From contig DASWHL010000077.1 in NCBI GenBank assembly GCA_036398175.1, forward strand, positions 1 through 37,442: 37,442 bases of DNA. The letters run 5' to 3'. How positions within the stretch are numbered: the first letter of the stretch is position 1; each line of letters opens with the position of its first letter. This DNA comes from JAOTWJ01 sp036398175 (GTDB lineage: Bacteria > Gemmatimonadota > Gemmatimonadetes > Gemmatimonadales > GWC2-71-9). The notes beneath the pieces are model-generated. The model did no database searches. It was not told where the DNA came from and worked only from the letters and a program-made list of their open reading frames with translations. Position numbers and translations under genes: made by a program. Shown here one piece after another: positions 31,068 to 37,442 of the stretch.

Positions 31068-32305
31068 GAGGGGCCTCGCCCAAGAAGGAGACTGACATTG
31101 TGCCCGCCGAACCCGAAGGAGTTCGACAGGGCCACGTCCACCTCGCGCCGCACGACGCCGCCCGCCGCGCAGTTGAGATCGCACGCCGGGTCGGGATCGT
31201 CCAGGTTGATGGTGGGCGGGATGGTGCCCCGCTCCAGCACGAGCACGCTGATGGCGAACTCGAGCCCACCCGCGGCTCCGAGGAGATGGCCCGTCATGGA
31301 CTTGGTGGACCCGGCAATCAGCTCGCGGGCGTGCGACCCGAACACGTCCTTGATGGCCGCCACTTCCGCCGCGTCCCCATGGGGCGTGGACGTCCCGTGC
31401 GTGTTGATGTAGCCCACGCGAGTCGGGTTGACGTCACCGTCCGCGAGTGCCGCGAGCATGGCGCGCCTGGCCCCTTCGCCGCCGGGCGCGGGCTGGGTGA
31501 TGTGGTAGGCGTCGGCCGACATGCCGTAGCCGAGCACCTCCGCGTAGATGCGGGCGCCGCGCGCCTGCGCGTGCTCGAGCGACTCGAGAATCACGACGCC
31601 GGCGCCGTCGCCCATCACGAAGCCGTCCCGGCCACGGTCGAACGGCCGGGAGGCGCGCTCGGGTTCGTCGTTCCGGGCCGACAGCGCCTTCATGTTGGAG
31701 AACCCGGCGATCGCCAGCGGCGTGATGGCCGCCTCCGCCCCGCCGGTGATCATCACGTCCGCGGTGCCGTCCTGGATCAGGCGCGTGGCCTCCCCGATCC
31801 CATGCGCCGAGGAGGCGCAGGCCGACACCGTGCAGTAGTTCGGCCCCTTGGCGCCGGTGCGGATCGAGATCACCCCGGAGGCGATGTCGGGGATGAACAT
31901 GGGCACGAAGAAGGCGGACACGCGCTTGTAGCCCTGCGTCAGCGAGATGCGGCACTGTTCCTCGAACGTGCCGATGCCGCCGATGCCCGACCCGATGATC
32001 ACGCCCGCCCGCTCGGGCTCGGGAACCTGGGTCCCGAGTCCGGCGTCCGCCATGGCCTGCGTGGCGGCCGCGATGGCGAATTGCAGGAAGAGATCGTACC
32101 GCTTGGCTTCCTTGCGGTCGATATACGGGGCGGGGTCGAAGCCCTTCACTTCGCAGCCGAACCGCACGTCGAGCTCGGACGGGTCGAACCGCTGAATCCG
32201 CGCCGCCCCGGACCGTCCCGCCAGCAGGCCGTCCCAGGTCTCCTCGACATTCAGGCCCAGGGGCGACACCACCCCCAGGCCCGTGACGACGACCCGGCGC
32301 CGCAA
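31064..32305 (-). CDS. fabF: 3-oxoacyl-[ACP] synthase II
   Basis: Elongating condensing enzyme of type II fatty acid synthesis. The product is 413 residues. It begins MRRRVVVTGLGVVSPLG; catalytic Cys163 lies in NYCTVSACASSAHG, and the two histidines lie in YINTHGTSTPHGD and MTGHLLGAAGG. The TTG start abuts the acpP stop codon exactly (TAG then TTG), and no better start gives the family N-terminus. It follows acpP as in E. coli. Confidence 0.97.
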   Translation of the reverse strand: MRRRVVVTGLGVVSPLGLNVEETWDGLLAGRSGAARIQRFDPSELDVRFGCEVKGFDPAPYIDRKEAKRYDLFLQFAIAAATQAMADAGLGTQVPEPERAGVIIGSGIGGIGTFEEQCRISLTQGYKRVSAFFVPMFIPDIASGVISIRTGAKGPNYCTVSACASSAHGIGEATRLIQDGTADVMITGGAEAAITPLAIAGFSNMKALSARNDEPERASRPFDRGRDGFVMGDGAGVVILESLEHAQARGARIYAEVLGYGMSADAYHITQPAPGGEGARRAMLAALADGDVNPTRVGYINTHGTSTPHGDAAEVAAIKDVFGSHARELIAGSTKSMTGHLLGAAGGLEFAISVLVLERGTIPPTINLDDPDPACDLNCAAGGVVRREVDVALSNSFGFGGHNVSLLLGRGPS

Positions 32306-32548
32306 CTACTTGCTTCCCATCTTCTCGTGGAGGTACTTCAGCGCGTCCCCGACCGTCCGCATCTTCTCGGCGTCTTCGTCGGGAATGTCGATATCGAACT
32401 CCTTCTCGAACGCCATCACCAGCTCGACCTGGTCGAGGCTGTCCGCCCCCAGGTCCTCCATGAAGCTCGCGTCGTCGGTGAGCTTCTCCCGCTCGACGCC
32501 CAGCTCCTCGGCGATGATGTCTCTGACCTTGTCCTCGACACTGCTCAT
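32306..32548 (-). CDS. acpP: Acyl carrier protein
   Basis: The 80-residue acidic carrier of fatty acyl intermediates. The phosphopantetheine attachment serine is Ser37 in EDLGADSLDQVELVMAFE; the four-helix pattern is complete and ends in DALKYLHEKMGSK. The ATG at 32548 has GAGG about 6 nt upstream, in the 23-nt gap after fabG. It needs a clear ribosome-binding site because ACP is made in large amounts, unlike most genes here, which rely on overlap coupling. Confidence 0.98.
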   Translation of the reverse strand: MSSVEDKVRDIIAEELGVEREKLTDDASFMEDLGADSLDQVELVMAFEKEFDIDIPDEDAEKMRTVGDALKYLHEKMGSK

Positions 32549-32571
32549 GTGGTCCTCGTGAGAAGAGGGTT

Positions 32572-33303
32572 CTACATCACCATGCCGCCGTCGACGACGA
32601 GCACCTGGCCCGTAATGTAGTCGGCGTGATCGGATGCAAGAAAGAGGACCGCCCGCGCGACGTCGGCGGCCTGGCCGAGTCGCCCGAGCGGGATCTGCGC
32701 GCGCAGCGCGTCGCGCTGCTGGTCGGTGAGCGCCCGGGTCATGTCGGTGTCTATGAAGCCCGGGGCGACCGCGTTCACCAGAACGTTGCGGGATCCGAGT
32801 TCCCGGGCCACCGCCTTGGTCAACCCGATGAGCCCCGCCTTGGACGCGGCGTAGTTGGCCTGTCCCGCGTTGCCCATCAGGCCCACGACGCTCGTGATGT
32901 TCACGACGCGTCCCCACCGGCGCTTCATCATGCCCCGGGTGACCGCCTTGGTGAGGAGGAAGGCGCCCTTGAGATTGGCGTCGAGCACCGTGTCCCAGTC
33001 CTCGCCGCTCATGCGCGCGAGCAGCCCGTCCCGCGTGAGGCCCGCGTTGTTGACCAGAATGTCAATGGGGCCGAGGCCCTGTTCGACCTGGGCGACGGCT
33101 TCCGCCACCTGGTCGCCCACGGCGACGTCGGCGGCGACCGCGAGGGCCCGCTCCCCGAGCGCGTCGGCCGCGGCCCGCGCGCGCGCGCCGTCCCGACCGA
33201 GCACGGCGACCCCGGCGCCCGCGGTGTGGAGCGTGGCCGCGATCGCGCGGCCGATGCCCCGCGAGCCCCCCGTGACCAGGGCCACCCTCCCCGTGAGGTC
33301 CAT
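32572..33303 (-). CDS. fabG: 3-oxoacyl-[ACP] reductase
   Basis: NADPH-dependent short-chain reductase of the fatty acid cycle. The product is 243 residues. It has VTGGSRGIGRAIA (residues 10-22), NNAGLTRDGLLARM, the serine in VVNITSVVGLMGNAGQ, the YxxxK pair in NYAASKAG, and VAPGFIDTDM. The ATG overlaps the fabD stop by one base (TGATG). The order fabD-fabG-acpP-fabF matches E. coli. Confidence 0.97.
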   Translation of the reverse strand: MDLTGRVALVTGGSRGIGRAIAATLHTAGAGVAVLGRDGARARAAADALGERALAVAADVAVGDQVAEAVAQVEQGLGPIDILVNNAGLTRDGLLARMSGEDWDTVLDANLKGAFLLTKAVTRGMMKRRWGRVVNITSVVGLMGNAGQANYAASKAGLIGLTKAVARELGSRNVLVNAVAPGFIDTDMTRALTDQQRDALRAQIPLGRLGQAADVARAVLFLASDHADYITGQVLVVDGGMVM

Positions 33304-34238
33304 CAGGCCGGCTCCCGCGTCAGGAACGCGTCCACCTCATCCGCGGTGCCAAGGCTGGTAACCGTGGCACCGGGCACGATCCGCTTCAGTAGTCCGGCGA
33401 GCACGGCGCCGGGTCCCAGCTCAAGGAAGGGCGCGCCGTTCGCGAGTGCCGCCGCGCGCTGCATGGAGGCCACCCATCGTACGGGGGCGATCAGCTGCTC
33501 GGCAAGGAGACGGCGCGCCGAGGCACCATCCCGCACGGGCTCGGCTGAGGCGTTGGCGACGACCGGCGCCGCCGGATCCCCCAGCGCGACGGCATCCAGG
33601 GCAGCCAGGAGCCCGTCCGCCGCGGACGCCATCAGCGGCGAATGAAACGCGCCACTCACCTTGAGCGGGAGGACGCGTCGGGCTCCCGCCTCCGTGAGCG
33701 CGCTCGCGGCGCGCTCCACCCCCGCCGGATCCCCCGAGATCACCGTCTGGTCGGGCGCGTTCAGATTGGCCGCGACGACGACCACGCCGTTCGCGCTCAC
33801 CGCGGCACAGATCTCGGCCACGCGCTCGCCCGGCAGCCCGATGACCGCGGCCATCGTCCCCGGTCGCCGCGCGCCGGCCTCGAGCATCAGTTCCCCCCGG
33901 CGCCGGACCAGCCGCACCGCGTCCGCCAGGCCGAGGGCGCCCACGACCGCGTAGGCGGTGTACTCCCCGAGCGAGTGTCCGGCCGCCGCCACCGGCTGGA
34001 GATAGTCCCGCACCACGGCGTGAGCCGCGAGGCTGTGCACGAGGATCGCGGGCTGGGCGTTGTGGGTGAGGGTCAGTTCGCGCTCGGGCCCATCCCACAT
34101 CAGGCGCGACAGCGGCACGTCGAGCGCGGCGTCGGCCTGCTCGAACACCGCGCGCGCGGCGGGAAACCGCTCCGCCAGGTCCCTGCCCATCCCCACGCAC
34201 TGCGCGCCCTGTCCGGGACAGAGAACGACCGCCTTCAC
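33303..34238 (-). CDS. fabD: Malonyl-CoA:ACP transacylase
   Basis: Transfers malonyl from CoA to ACP. The product is 311 residues, the usual length. It begins MKAVVLCPGQGAQCVGMG; the nucleophile Ser89 lies in AAGHSLGEYTA, the substrate arginine in VRLVRRRGELM, and the catalytic histidine in VSGAFHSPLM. The GTG at 34238 overlaps the fabH stop by 4 nt; earlier codons in that frame read fabH out of phase. Confidence 0.97.
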   Translation of the reverse strand: MKAVVLCPGQGAQCVGMGRDLAERFPAARAVFEQADAALDVPLSRLMWDGPERELTLTHNAQPAILVHSLAAHAVVRDYLQPVAAAGHSLGEYTAYAVVGALGLADAVRLVRRRGELMLEAGARRPGTMAAVIGLPGERVAEICAAVSANGVVVVAANLNAPDQTVISGDPAGVERAASALTEAGARRVLPLKVSGAFHSPLMASAADGLLAALDAVALGDPAAPVVANASAEPVRDGASARRLLAEQLIAPVRWVASMQRAAALANGAPFLELGPGAVLAGLLKRIVPGATVTSLGTADEVDAFLTREPA

Positions 34239-35221
34239 CACCGGATGGCCATCGAGGCCCAGGTAAAGCCGGCGCCGAAGGCCACCAGCAGGACGGTCAT
34301 GCCGGGCTGGATCCGTCCCGCGCGGACGGCTTCGTCGAGCGCGATGGGGACCGACGCCGCCGAGGTATTCCCGTAGCGGTCCACGTTGACGTAGACCTTG
34401 TCCATCGGAATGTGGGCGTGCTTCGCGGTGGCCTCGATGATGCGGATGTTGGCCTGGTGGGGAATGAGCACGTCCACCTGTTCGCCGGTGAGGCCGGCCT
34501 GCTGCAGCGCGTGATCGCAGGCGTCCGCCATGGACAGCACGGCGGCCTTGAAGACCTCGCGGCCGGCCATCTTGATGTAGTACGAGCTGTCGCCGAGCAT
34601 GGCCTCGCTGGGCGGCTGGAGGCTGCCGCCGCCCGAGCGATACAGCAGGTGCCCCAGCGACCCGTCCGACTTGACGTACGCGGACAGGATCCCGCGTCCG
34701 TCCGACGACGGCCGCAGCAGCGTGACCCCGACCCCGTCGCCGAACAGGATGGCGGTGGACCGATCCGTGGCGTCCATGATCCGCGTCAGCCGCTCCGCCC
34801 CCACCACGAGCACCGTCCGGGCGACGCCGGTCGCCATGATCCCCTCGGCCACCGTGGACGCGTACAGGAAGCCGCTGCACGCCGCTCCCACGTCGAACGC
34901 GGCCGCGTTCGTGGCCCCCAGCGCCGCCTGGATGTCGCAGGCCTGCGAGGGGAGGAGCCGGTCCCAGGAGGCGGTGCCGACGACGATGGCGTCGAGGTCG
35001 GCCGGCGTGAGGCCGGCGTCCGTCAGGGCGCGGCCGGCGGCGTCGCACGCCATGAAGGCGATGGTCTCGTGGTCCTCGGCGTAGCGCCGCTCGCGGATGC
35101 CGGACCGCTCGCGGATCCACTGGTCGGATGTGTCCAGGGTCCGCTCGAAGTCGGCGTTGGTCACGATCCGCGCCGGCGTATACCGGGCGGTCGCAGCGAT
35201 CCGTGCGATAGGTCGTTTCAT
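34235..35221 (-). CDS. fabH: 3-oxoacyl-[ACP] synthase III
   Basis: Starts fatty acid chains by condensing acyl-CoA with malonyl-ACP. The product is 328 residues. Catalytic Cys115 lies in FDVGAACSGFLYA; the histidine and asparagine of the triad lie in LIPHQANIRIIEATAKH and RYGNTSAASVPIAL. The ATG overlaps the plsX stop by 4 nt, and its end overlaps fabD by 4 nt. Confidence 0.97.
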   Translation of the reverse strand: MKRPIARIAATARYTPARIVTNADFERTLDTSDQWIRERSGIRERRYAEDHETIAFMACDAAGRALTDAGLTPADLDAIVVGTASWDRLLPSQACDIQAALGATNAAAFDVGAACSGFLYASTVAEGIMATGVARTVLVVGAERLTRIMDATDRSTAILFGDGVGVTLLRPSSDGRGILSAYVKSDGSLGHLLYRSGGGSLQPPSEAMLGDSSYYIKMAGREVFKAAVLSMADACDHALQQAGLTGEQVDVLIPHQANIRIIEATAKHAHIPMDKVYVNVDRYGNTSAASVPIALDEAVRAGRIQPGMTVLLVAFGAGFTWASMAIRW

Positions 35222-36207
35222 GCGGCCGTCCCGCCCGCCAAGTCGGCGCCGATATGCTGGCTCAGGTGATTCTCCGCCGCGCGCAGCGCCACGCCGATGG
35301 CGTTCCGGATGGCGCGCGCCGGCGACCGGCCGTGGCAGATGATGGTAACACCCCGGACGCCGAGCAGCGGCGCGCCCCCGTACGTCGAGTAGTCGAGGTG
35401 CGCGCTGATCCGACGCATCCCCTCGCTCTGGAGCAGTGCGGCATCCATATCCTGTTTGAGGAGGGTCACGAAGCGGTGGGCGATCTCCTCGTAGAACTTG
35501 AGCACGACGTTCCCGACGAACCCGTCGCACACGACGACGTCCACGTTGCCGCGGAGGAGGTCGTGGCCCTCGACGTTGCCCAGGAAGCGGAACGCGTGCG
35601 CTTCGCCGCGGAGCAGCTCGTGCGCCTCCTTGACCGCCGCGTTGCCCTTCTCCGGCTCTTCGCCGATCGAGAGCAGCCCCACCCCGGGGTCCGGACGCCC
35701 GAGGACATCCCGGGCGTAGACCGCGCCGACGTGCGCGAAGCCCCGCAGCTCGCGCGGCGAGCAATCCACGTTCGCGCCAATGTCGAGCACCAGGACGGGA
35801 TCCGCGGCGGTGGGAAACAGCCCGCCGATGGCAGGCCGGTCCACGCCGGCGTGGAGCCCCAGCATGAGCGTGCTGGCGGCCATGACCGCGCCCGTGTTGC
35901 CGGCCGAGATGAACGCGTGCGCGCGCCCTTCCCGCTGGAGGCGGAGACCAACGCCGATGGACGATTGTGGCTTGCCACGCACCGCGGCAAGCGGCTTCTC
36001 CGCCATGCCGACGACCTCGGGCGCGTCCACGATCTGGAGCCGCGGATCCCGGACGCCGAGCCGCGCGATCTCGGCCTCGACCGCCGCGGTCTGTCCGACG
36101 AGCAGGATTTCGGCGGAGGGCGGGAGGTCGGCGAGCGCCTCGGCGGCCCCGGCCACCGGAACCGCCGGCGCCGTGTCTCCACCCATCGCGTCGAGCGCGA
36201 TGCGCAT
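35218..36207 (-). CDS. plsX: Phosphate acyltransferase PlsX
   Basis: Peripheral membrane enzyme converting acyl-ACP to acyl-phosphate, the donor for PlsY (at 2554-3156 in this window). The product is 329 residues. It begins MRIALDAMGGDTAPAVPV; other motifs are AFISAGNTGAVMAASTLMLG, RPAIGGLFPT, VLDIGANVDCSPRELRGFA and VVCDGFVGNVVLKFYE, with GVTIICHGRSPARAIRNAI near the end. It lies 4 nt after rpmF, as in E. coli and many other bacteria. Confidence 0.97.
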   Translation of the reverse strand: MRIALDAMGGDTAPAVPVAGAAEALADLPPSAEILLVGQTAAVEAEIARLGVRDPRLQIVDAPEVVGMAEKPLAAVRGKPQSSIGVGLRLQREGRAHAFISAGNTGAVMAASTLMLGLHAGVDRPAIGGLFPTAADPVLVLDIGANVDCSPRELRGFAHVGAVYARDVLGRPDPGVGLLSIGEEPEKGNAAVKEAHELLRGEAHAFRFLGNVEGHDLLRGNVDVVVCDGFVGNVVLKFYEEIAHRFVTLLKQDMDAALLQSEGMRRISAHLDYSTYGGAPLLGVRGVTIICHGRSPARAIRNAIGVALRAAENHLSQHIGADLAGGTAA

Positions 36208-36211
36208 CAGG

Positions 36212-36397
36212 TCAGGCGCCCTCGCCTACCTCGACGCGCTTCTTGCCCGCGTAGTACCCGCAGGTGGGGCACACCCGGTGGGGCCGCTTGGGATCGCCGC
36301 AGCGCGGGCAGGCCTGCACCGCAATGGGTGCCGCCTTGTAGTGCGTGCGCCGCTTGCGCTTGCGCGCCTTGGACGTTCTGCGCTTCGGGACTGCCAT
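36212..36397 (-). CDS. rpmF: 50S ribosomal protein L32
   Basis: The 61-residue basic ribosomal protein starts MAVPKRRTSKARKRKRRTHY, the standard L32 beginning. Cys30-x-x-Cys33 and Cys43-x-x-Cys46 form a zinc ribbon, so this is the zinc-binding version of L32. The ribosome-binding GAGG overlaps the yceD stop region 3 nt upstream. It is paired with yceD and plsX in the widespread yceD-rpmF-plsX arrangement. Confidence 0.98.
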   Translation of the reverse strand: MAVPKRRTSKARKRKRRTHYKAAPIAVQACPRCGDPKRPHRVCPTCGYYAGKKRVEVGEGA

Positions 36398-36400
36398 GAC

Positions 36401-36910
36401 CTACCTCGATTCCTTGTCGTTCCGGAGCGCCTGGAGCGCCCCCCACCGGGGATCCGCCGGGGGGGAGCACCCACACTCCCCCTGATTCAGATCGGCGCCG
36501 CATCGGGCGCAGAGTCCGCGGCAGTCCTCCCGGCACAGCGGGAATTCCGGCATGGCCAGAATGAGGGCCTCCCGGACCGCGTCTCCCAGATCGATCTCCA
36601 CGGCCCGCGGCGGGAGAATGACCGCCGCCGGATCGTCGTTGTCCTCGTCTTCCGTGAACAGCAGTCGCACCGGCTCGTCCACGTCCACCCGCACGGGTGT
36701 GAGGCAGCGCCGGCAGGCGGCCTGCACCTGCGTCCGCACGTGGCCGGCCCAGTAGTAGGAGCCGGCCCCGGCGGCCATCAACCGTCCGGCCACGTCCACC
36801 CGGCGGGTTGGAACGGTTTCGAGATCCGCGAGCGCGGGGTCGGTGGCCGGGATCTCCGCATCGGTCTCGACCGGGCCAGCGGCCGCCGCGCGCAAGTCCA
36901 CGCGCAACAT
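36401..36910 (-). CDS. YceD / DUF177 family protein
   Basis: The 169-residue protein of the DUF177 family is known to be encoded next to rpmF and linked to 23S rRNA maturation. A cysteine pair CRRC lies near residue 79, followed by an acidic stretch (FTEDEDNDDPAAV). A C-terminal cysteine-rich block (PLCREDCRGLCARCGADL, then CGC) probably binds zinc. The ATG at 36910 was chosen over a GTG at 36934 because the best promoter has its -10 between them, so the GTG would be outside the transcript. The mRNA would be almost leaderless. It heads the fatty-acid operon. Confidence 0.9.
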   Translation of the reverse strand: MLRVDLRAAAAGPVETDAEIPATDPALADLETVPTRRVDVAGRLMAAGAGSYYWAGHVRTQVQAACRRCLTPVRVDVDEPVRLLFTEDEDNDDPAAVILPPRAVEIDLGDAVREALILAMPEFPLCREDCRGLCARCGADLNQGECGCSPPADPRWGALQALRNDKESR

Positions 36911-36918
36911 AGCCAGTA

Positions 36919-36947
36919 AACGTACCCGTGACACGGACTTGCGTCAA
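36919..36947 (-). promoter_or_regulatory. Sigma-70-type promoter of the yceD-rpmF-plsX-fab operon
   Basis: Minus strand: -35 TTGACG (36942-36947), 17-nt spacer, -10 TACGTT (36919-36924), then 8 nt to the ATG of yceD. The -35 is good (5/6) and the -10 moderate (3/6). The expected start site falls within about two bases of the ATG. It lies in the 46-bp gap after ndk. Confidence 0.5.
36926..36936. promoter_or_regulatory. 11-bp palindrome in the promoter spacer (possible operator)
   Basis: CCGTG-A-CACGG is a perfect inverted repeat with one central base, lying wholly between the -35 and -10 elements of the yceD/fab promoter. A repressor bound there would block the polymerase, so it is a candidate operator for fatty-acid control. 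In such GC-rich DNA a repeat this short can occur by chance. Confidence 0.3.
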
Positions 36948-36956
36948 CGATCCACC

Positions 36957-37388
36957 TCAGCCCCAGAGCCGGGTCCGCTCGCCCTCGCTGAAGAAGAACC
37001 CGATCTCCCAGGCCGCGTTCTCGTCGGAATCCGACGCGTGAATGGCGTTCCGTTCCTTGGACTCCGCATAGAGCTTCCGGACCGTGCCCGGCGCCGCCTC
37101 GGCGGGATCGGTCGCGCCGATCACCGAGCGGAGCTGCGCCACCGCGTCGGGCCGCTCCAGGATCAGCGGCACGCAGGGCCCGGACGTCATGAACGCGCAC
37201 AGCGACCCGTAGAAGGGGCGGCCCCGGTGCACCGCGTAGAATGCCTCGGCCTCCGGCACCGACAGGCGGCACATCCGCAGCGCCCGGACGGTGAACCCCG
37301 CCTCCTGGAGGTGCGCCAGGACGCGGCCGGATTGCCCGGACGCCACCGCGTCCGGCTTGATGATCGCCAGGGTCTGCGTACCCGCCAT
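36957..37388 (-). CDS. ndk: Nucleoside diphosphate kinase
   Basis: Transfers gamma-phosphate between nucleoside triphosphates and diphosphates through a phosphohistidine. The product is 143 residues, typical for the family. It begins MAGTQTLAIIKPDAV (Lys11). RPFYGSLCAFMTSGPCVPLIL and GATDPAEAAPGTVRKLYAES are family motifs, and the phosphorylated His117 lies in ERNAIHASDSDENAAWEI. The ATG at 37388 has GAGGAG about 5-10 nt upstream. Upstream sequence to the window end (37389-37442) shows no complete gene. Confidence 0.96.
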   Translation of the reverse strand: MAGTQTLAIIKPDAVASGQSGRVLAHLQEAGFTVRALRMCRLSVPEAEAFYAVHRGRPFYGSLCAFMTSGPCVPLILERPDAVAQLRSVIGATDPAEAAPGTVRKLYAESKERNAIHASDSDENAAWEIGFFFSEGERTRLWG

Positions 37389-37442
37389 GCCGTCTCCTCG
37401 ACTCGTCAGGGGTCCGGGAGTCACGGCCCGAACAGCCGTCGC

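Noticed and set aside
37389..37442. Possible tail of a further minus-strand gene ending RRLFGP-stop at 37421
   Set aside because: Only six codons are visible at the window edge; too short to support a call.
1..37442. CRISPR array, insertion sequences, rRNA or replication origin
   Set aside because: No regularly spaced repeats, transposase motifs, rRNA-like segments or DnaA-box clusters were seen on reading both strands.

Overview
This is a gene-dense, very GC-rich stretch (about 70 % GC by eye) of ordinary chromosome from a Gram-negative, diderm bacterium. It encodes KDO synthesis (kdsB, kdsA, kdsC), LPS transport (lptC, lptA, lptB), lipoproteins and an outer-membrane-type protein. GTG and TTG starts are common, and most gene junctions overlap by 1-8 nt (usually GTGA or ATGA). 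Gene content, plus the pairing of an ECF sigma factor with glycogen-binding-like (CBM48/isoamylase-early-set) domains, suggests Gemmatimonadota or a relative. That assignment is an inference from gene style, not a measurement. I see no insertion sequence, prophage, CRISPR array or rRNA.

Left block, plus strand (1-7943): a DUF512 radical-SAM-like protein (5' end outside the window), der, plsY, gpsA, a MerR regulator, surE, pcm, a DedA membrane protein and acylphosphatase form one run of overlapping genes. A tRNA-Arg(CCT) and a membrane-anchored TPR protein follow. A 216-bp AT-richer spacer with nested hairpins (7944-8159) separates this block from the convergent minus-strand genes.

Middle block, minus strand (23454 down to 8160): a 14-gene run, kdsB-pyrG-kdsA-kdsC-lptC-lptA-lptB-rpoN-GT2-GT4-flippase-like-YfhO-DPM1-like GT2-dapF. 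It makes KDO and CMP-KDO (pyrG supplies CTP), builds the LPS bridge, supplies sigma-54, and continues into surface-glycan or lipid-linked sugar genes. A good TTGACT-N17-TAGCTT promoter lies only 5 nt before the kdsB start, which suggests a leaderless mRNA. The lptB product carries an unexplained N-terminal domain of about 140 residues.

Next minus-strand block (26557 down to 23556): an NlpE-like lipoprotein, ispF, a second DedA protein, xerD and a pabA/trpG glutamine amidotransferase. The lipoprotein gene diverges from cutC (plus strand, 26733-27485).

Right block, minus strand (37388 down to 27514): ndk; then yceD-rpmF-plsX-fabH-fabD-fabG-acpP-fabF, in the same order as in E. coli; then a short purE; then a four-gene cassette of ECF sigma factor, membrane protein with anti-sigma-like placement and a periplasmic CBM48-like domain, secreted helical protein, and beta-rich envelope protein ending in a second CBM48-like domain. 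This cassette is the best candidate for an undescribed system: possibly envelope glucan sensing wired to an ECF sigma factor. PlsX here and PlsY/GpsA on the left together give the route from acyl-ACP to lysophosphatidic acid.
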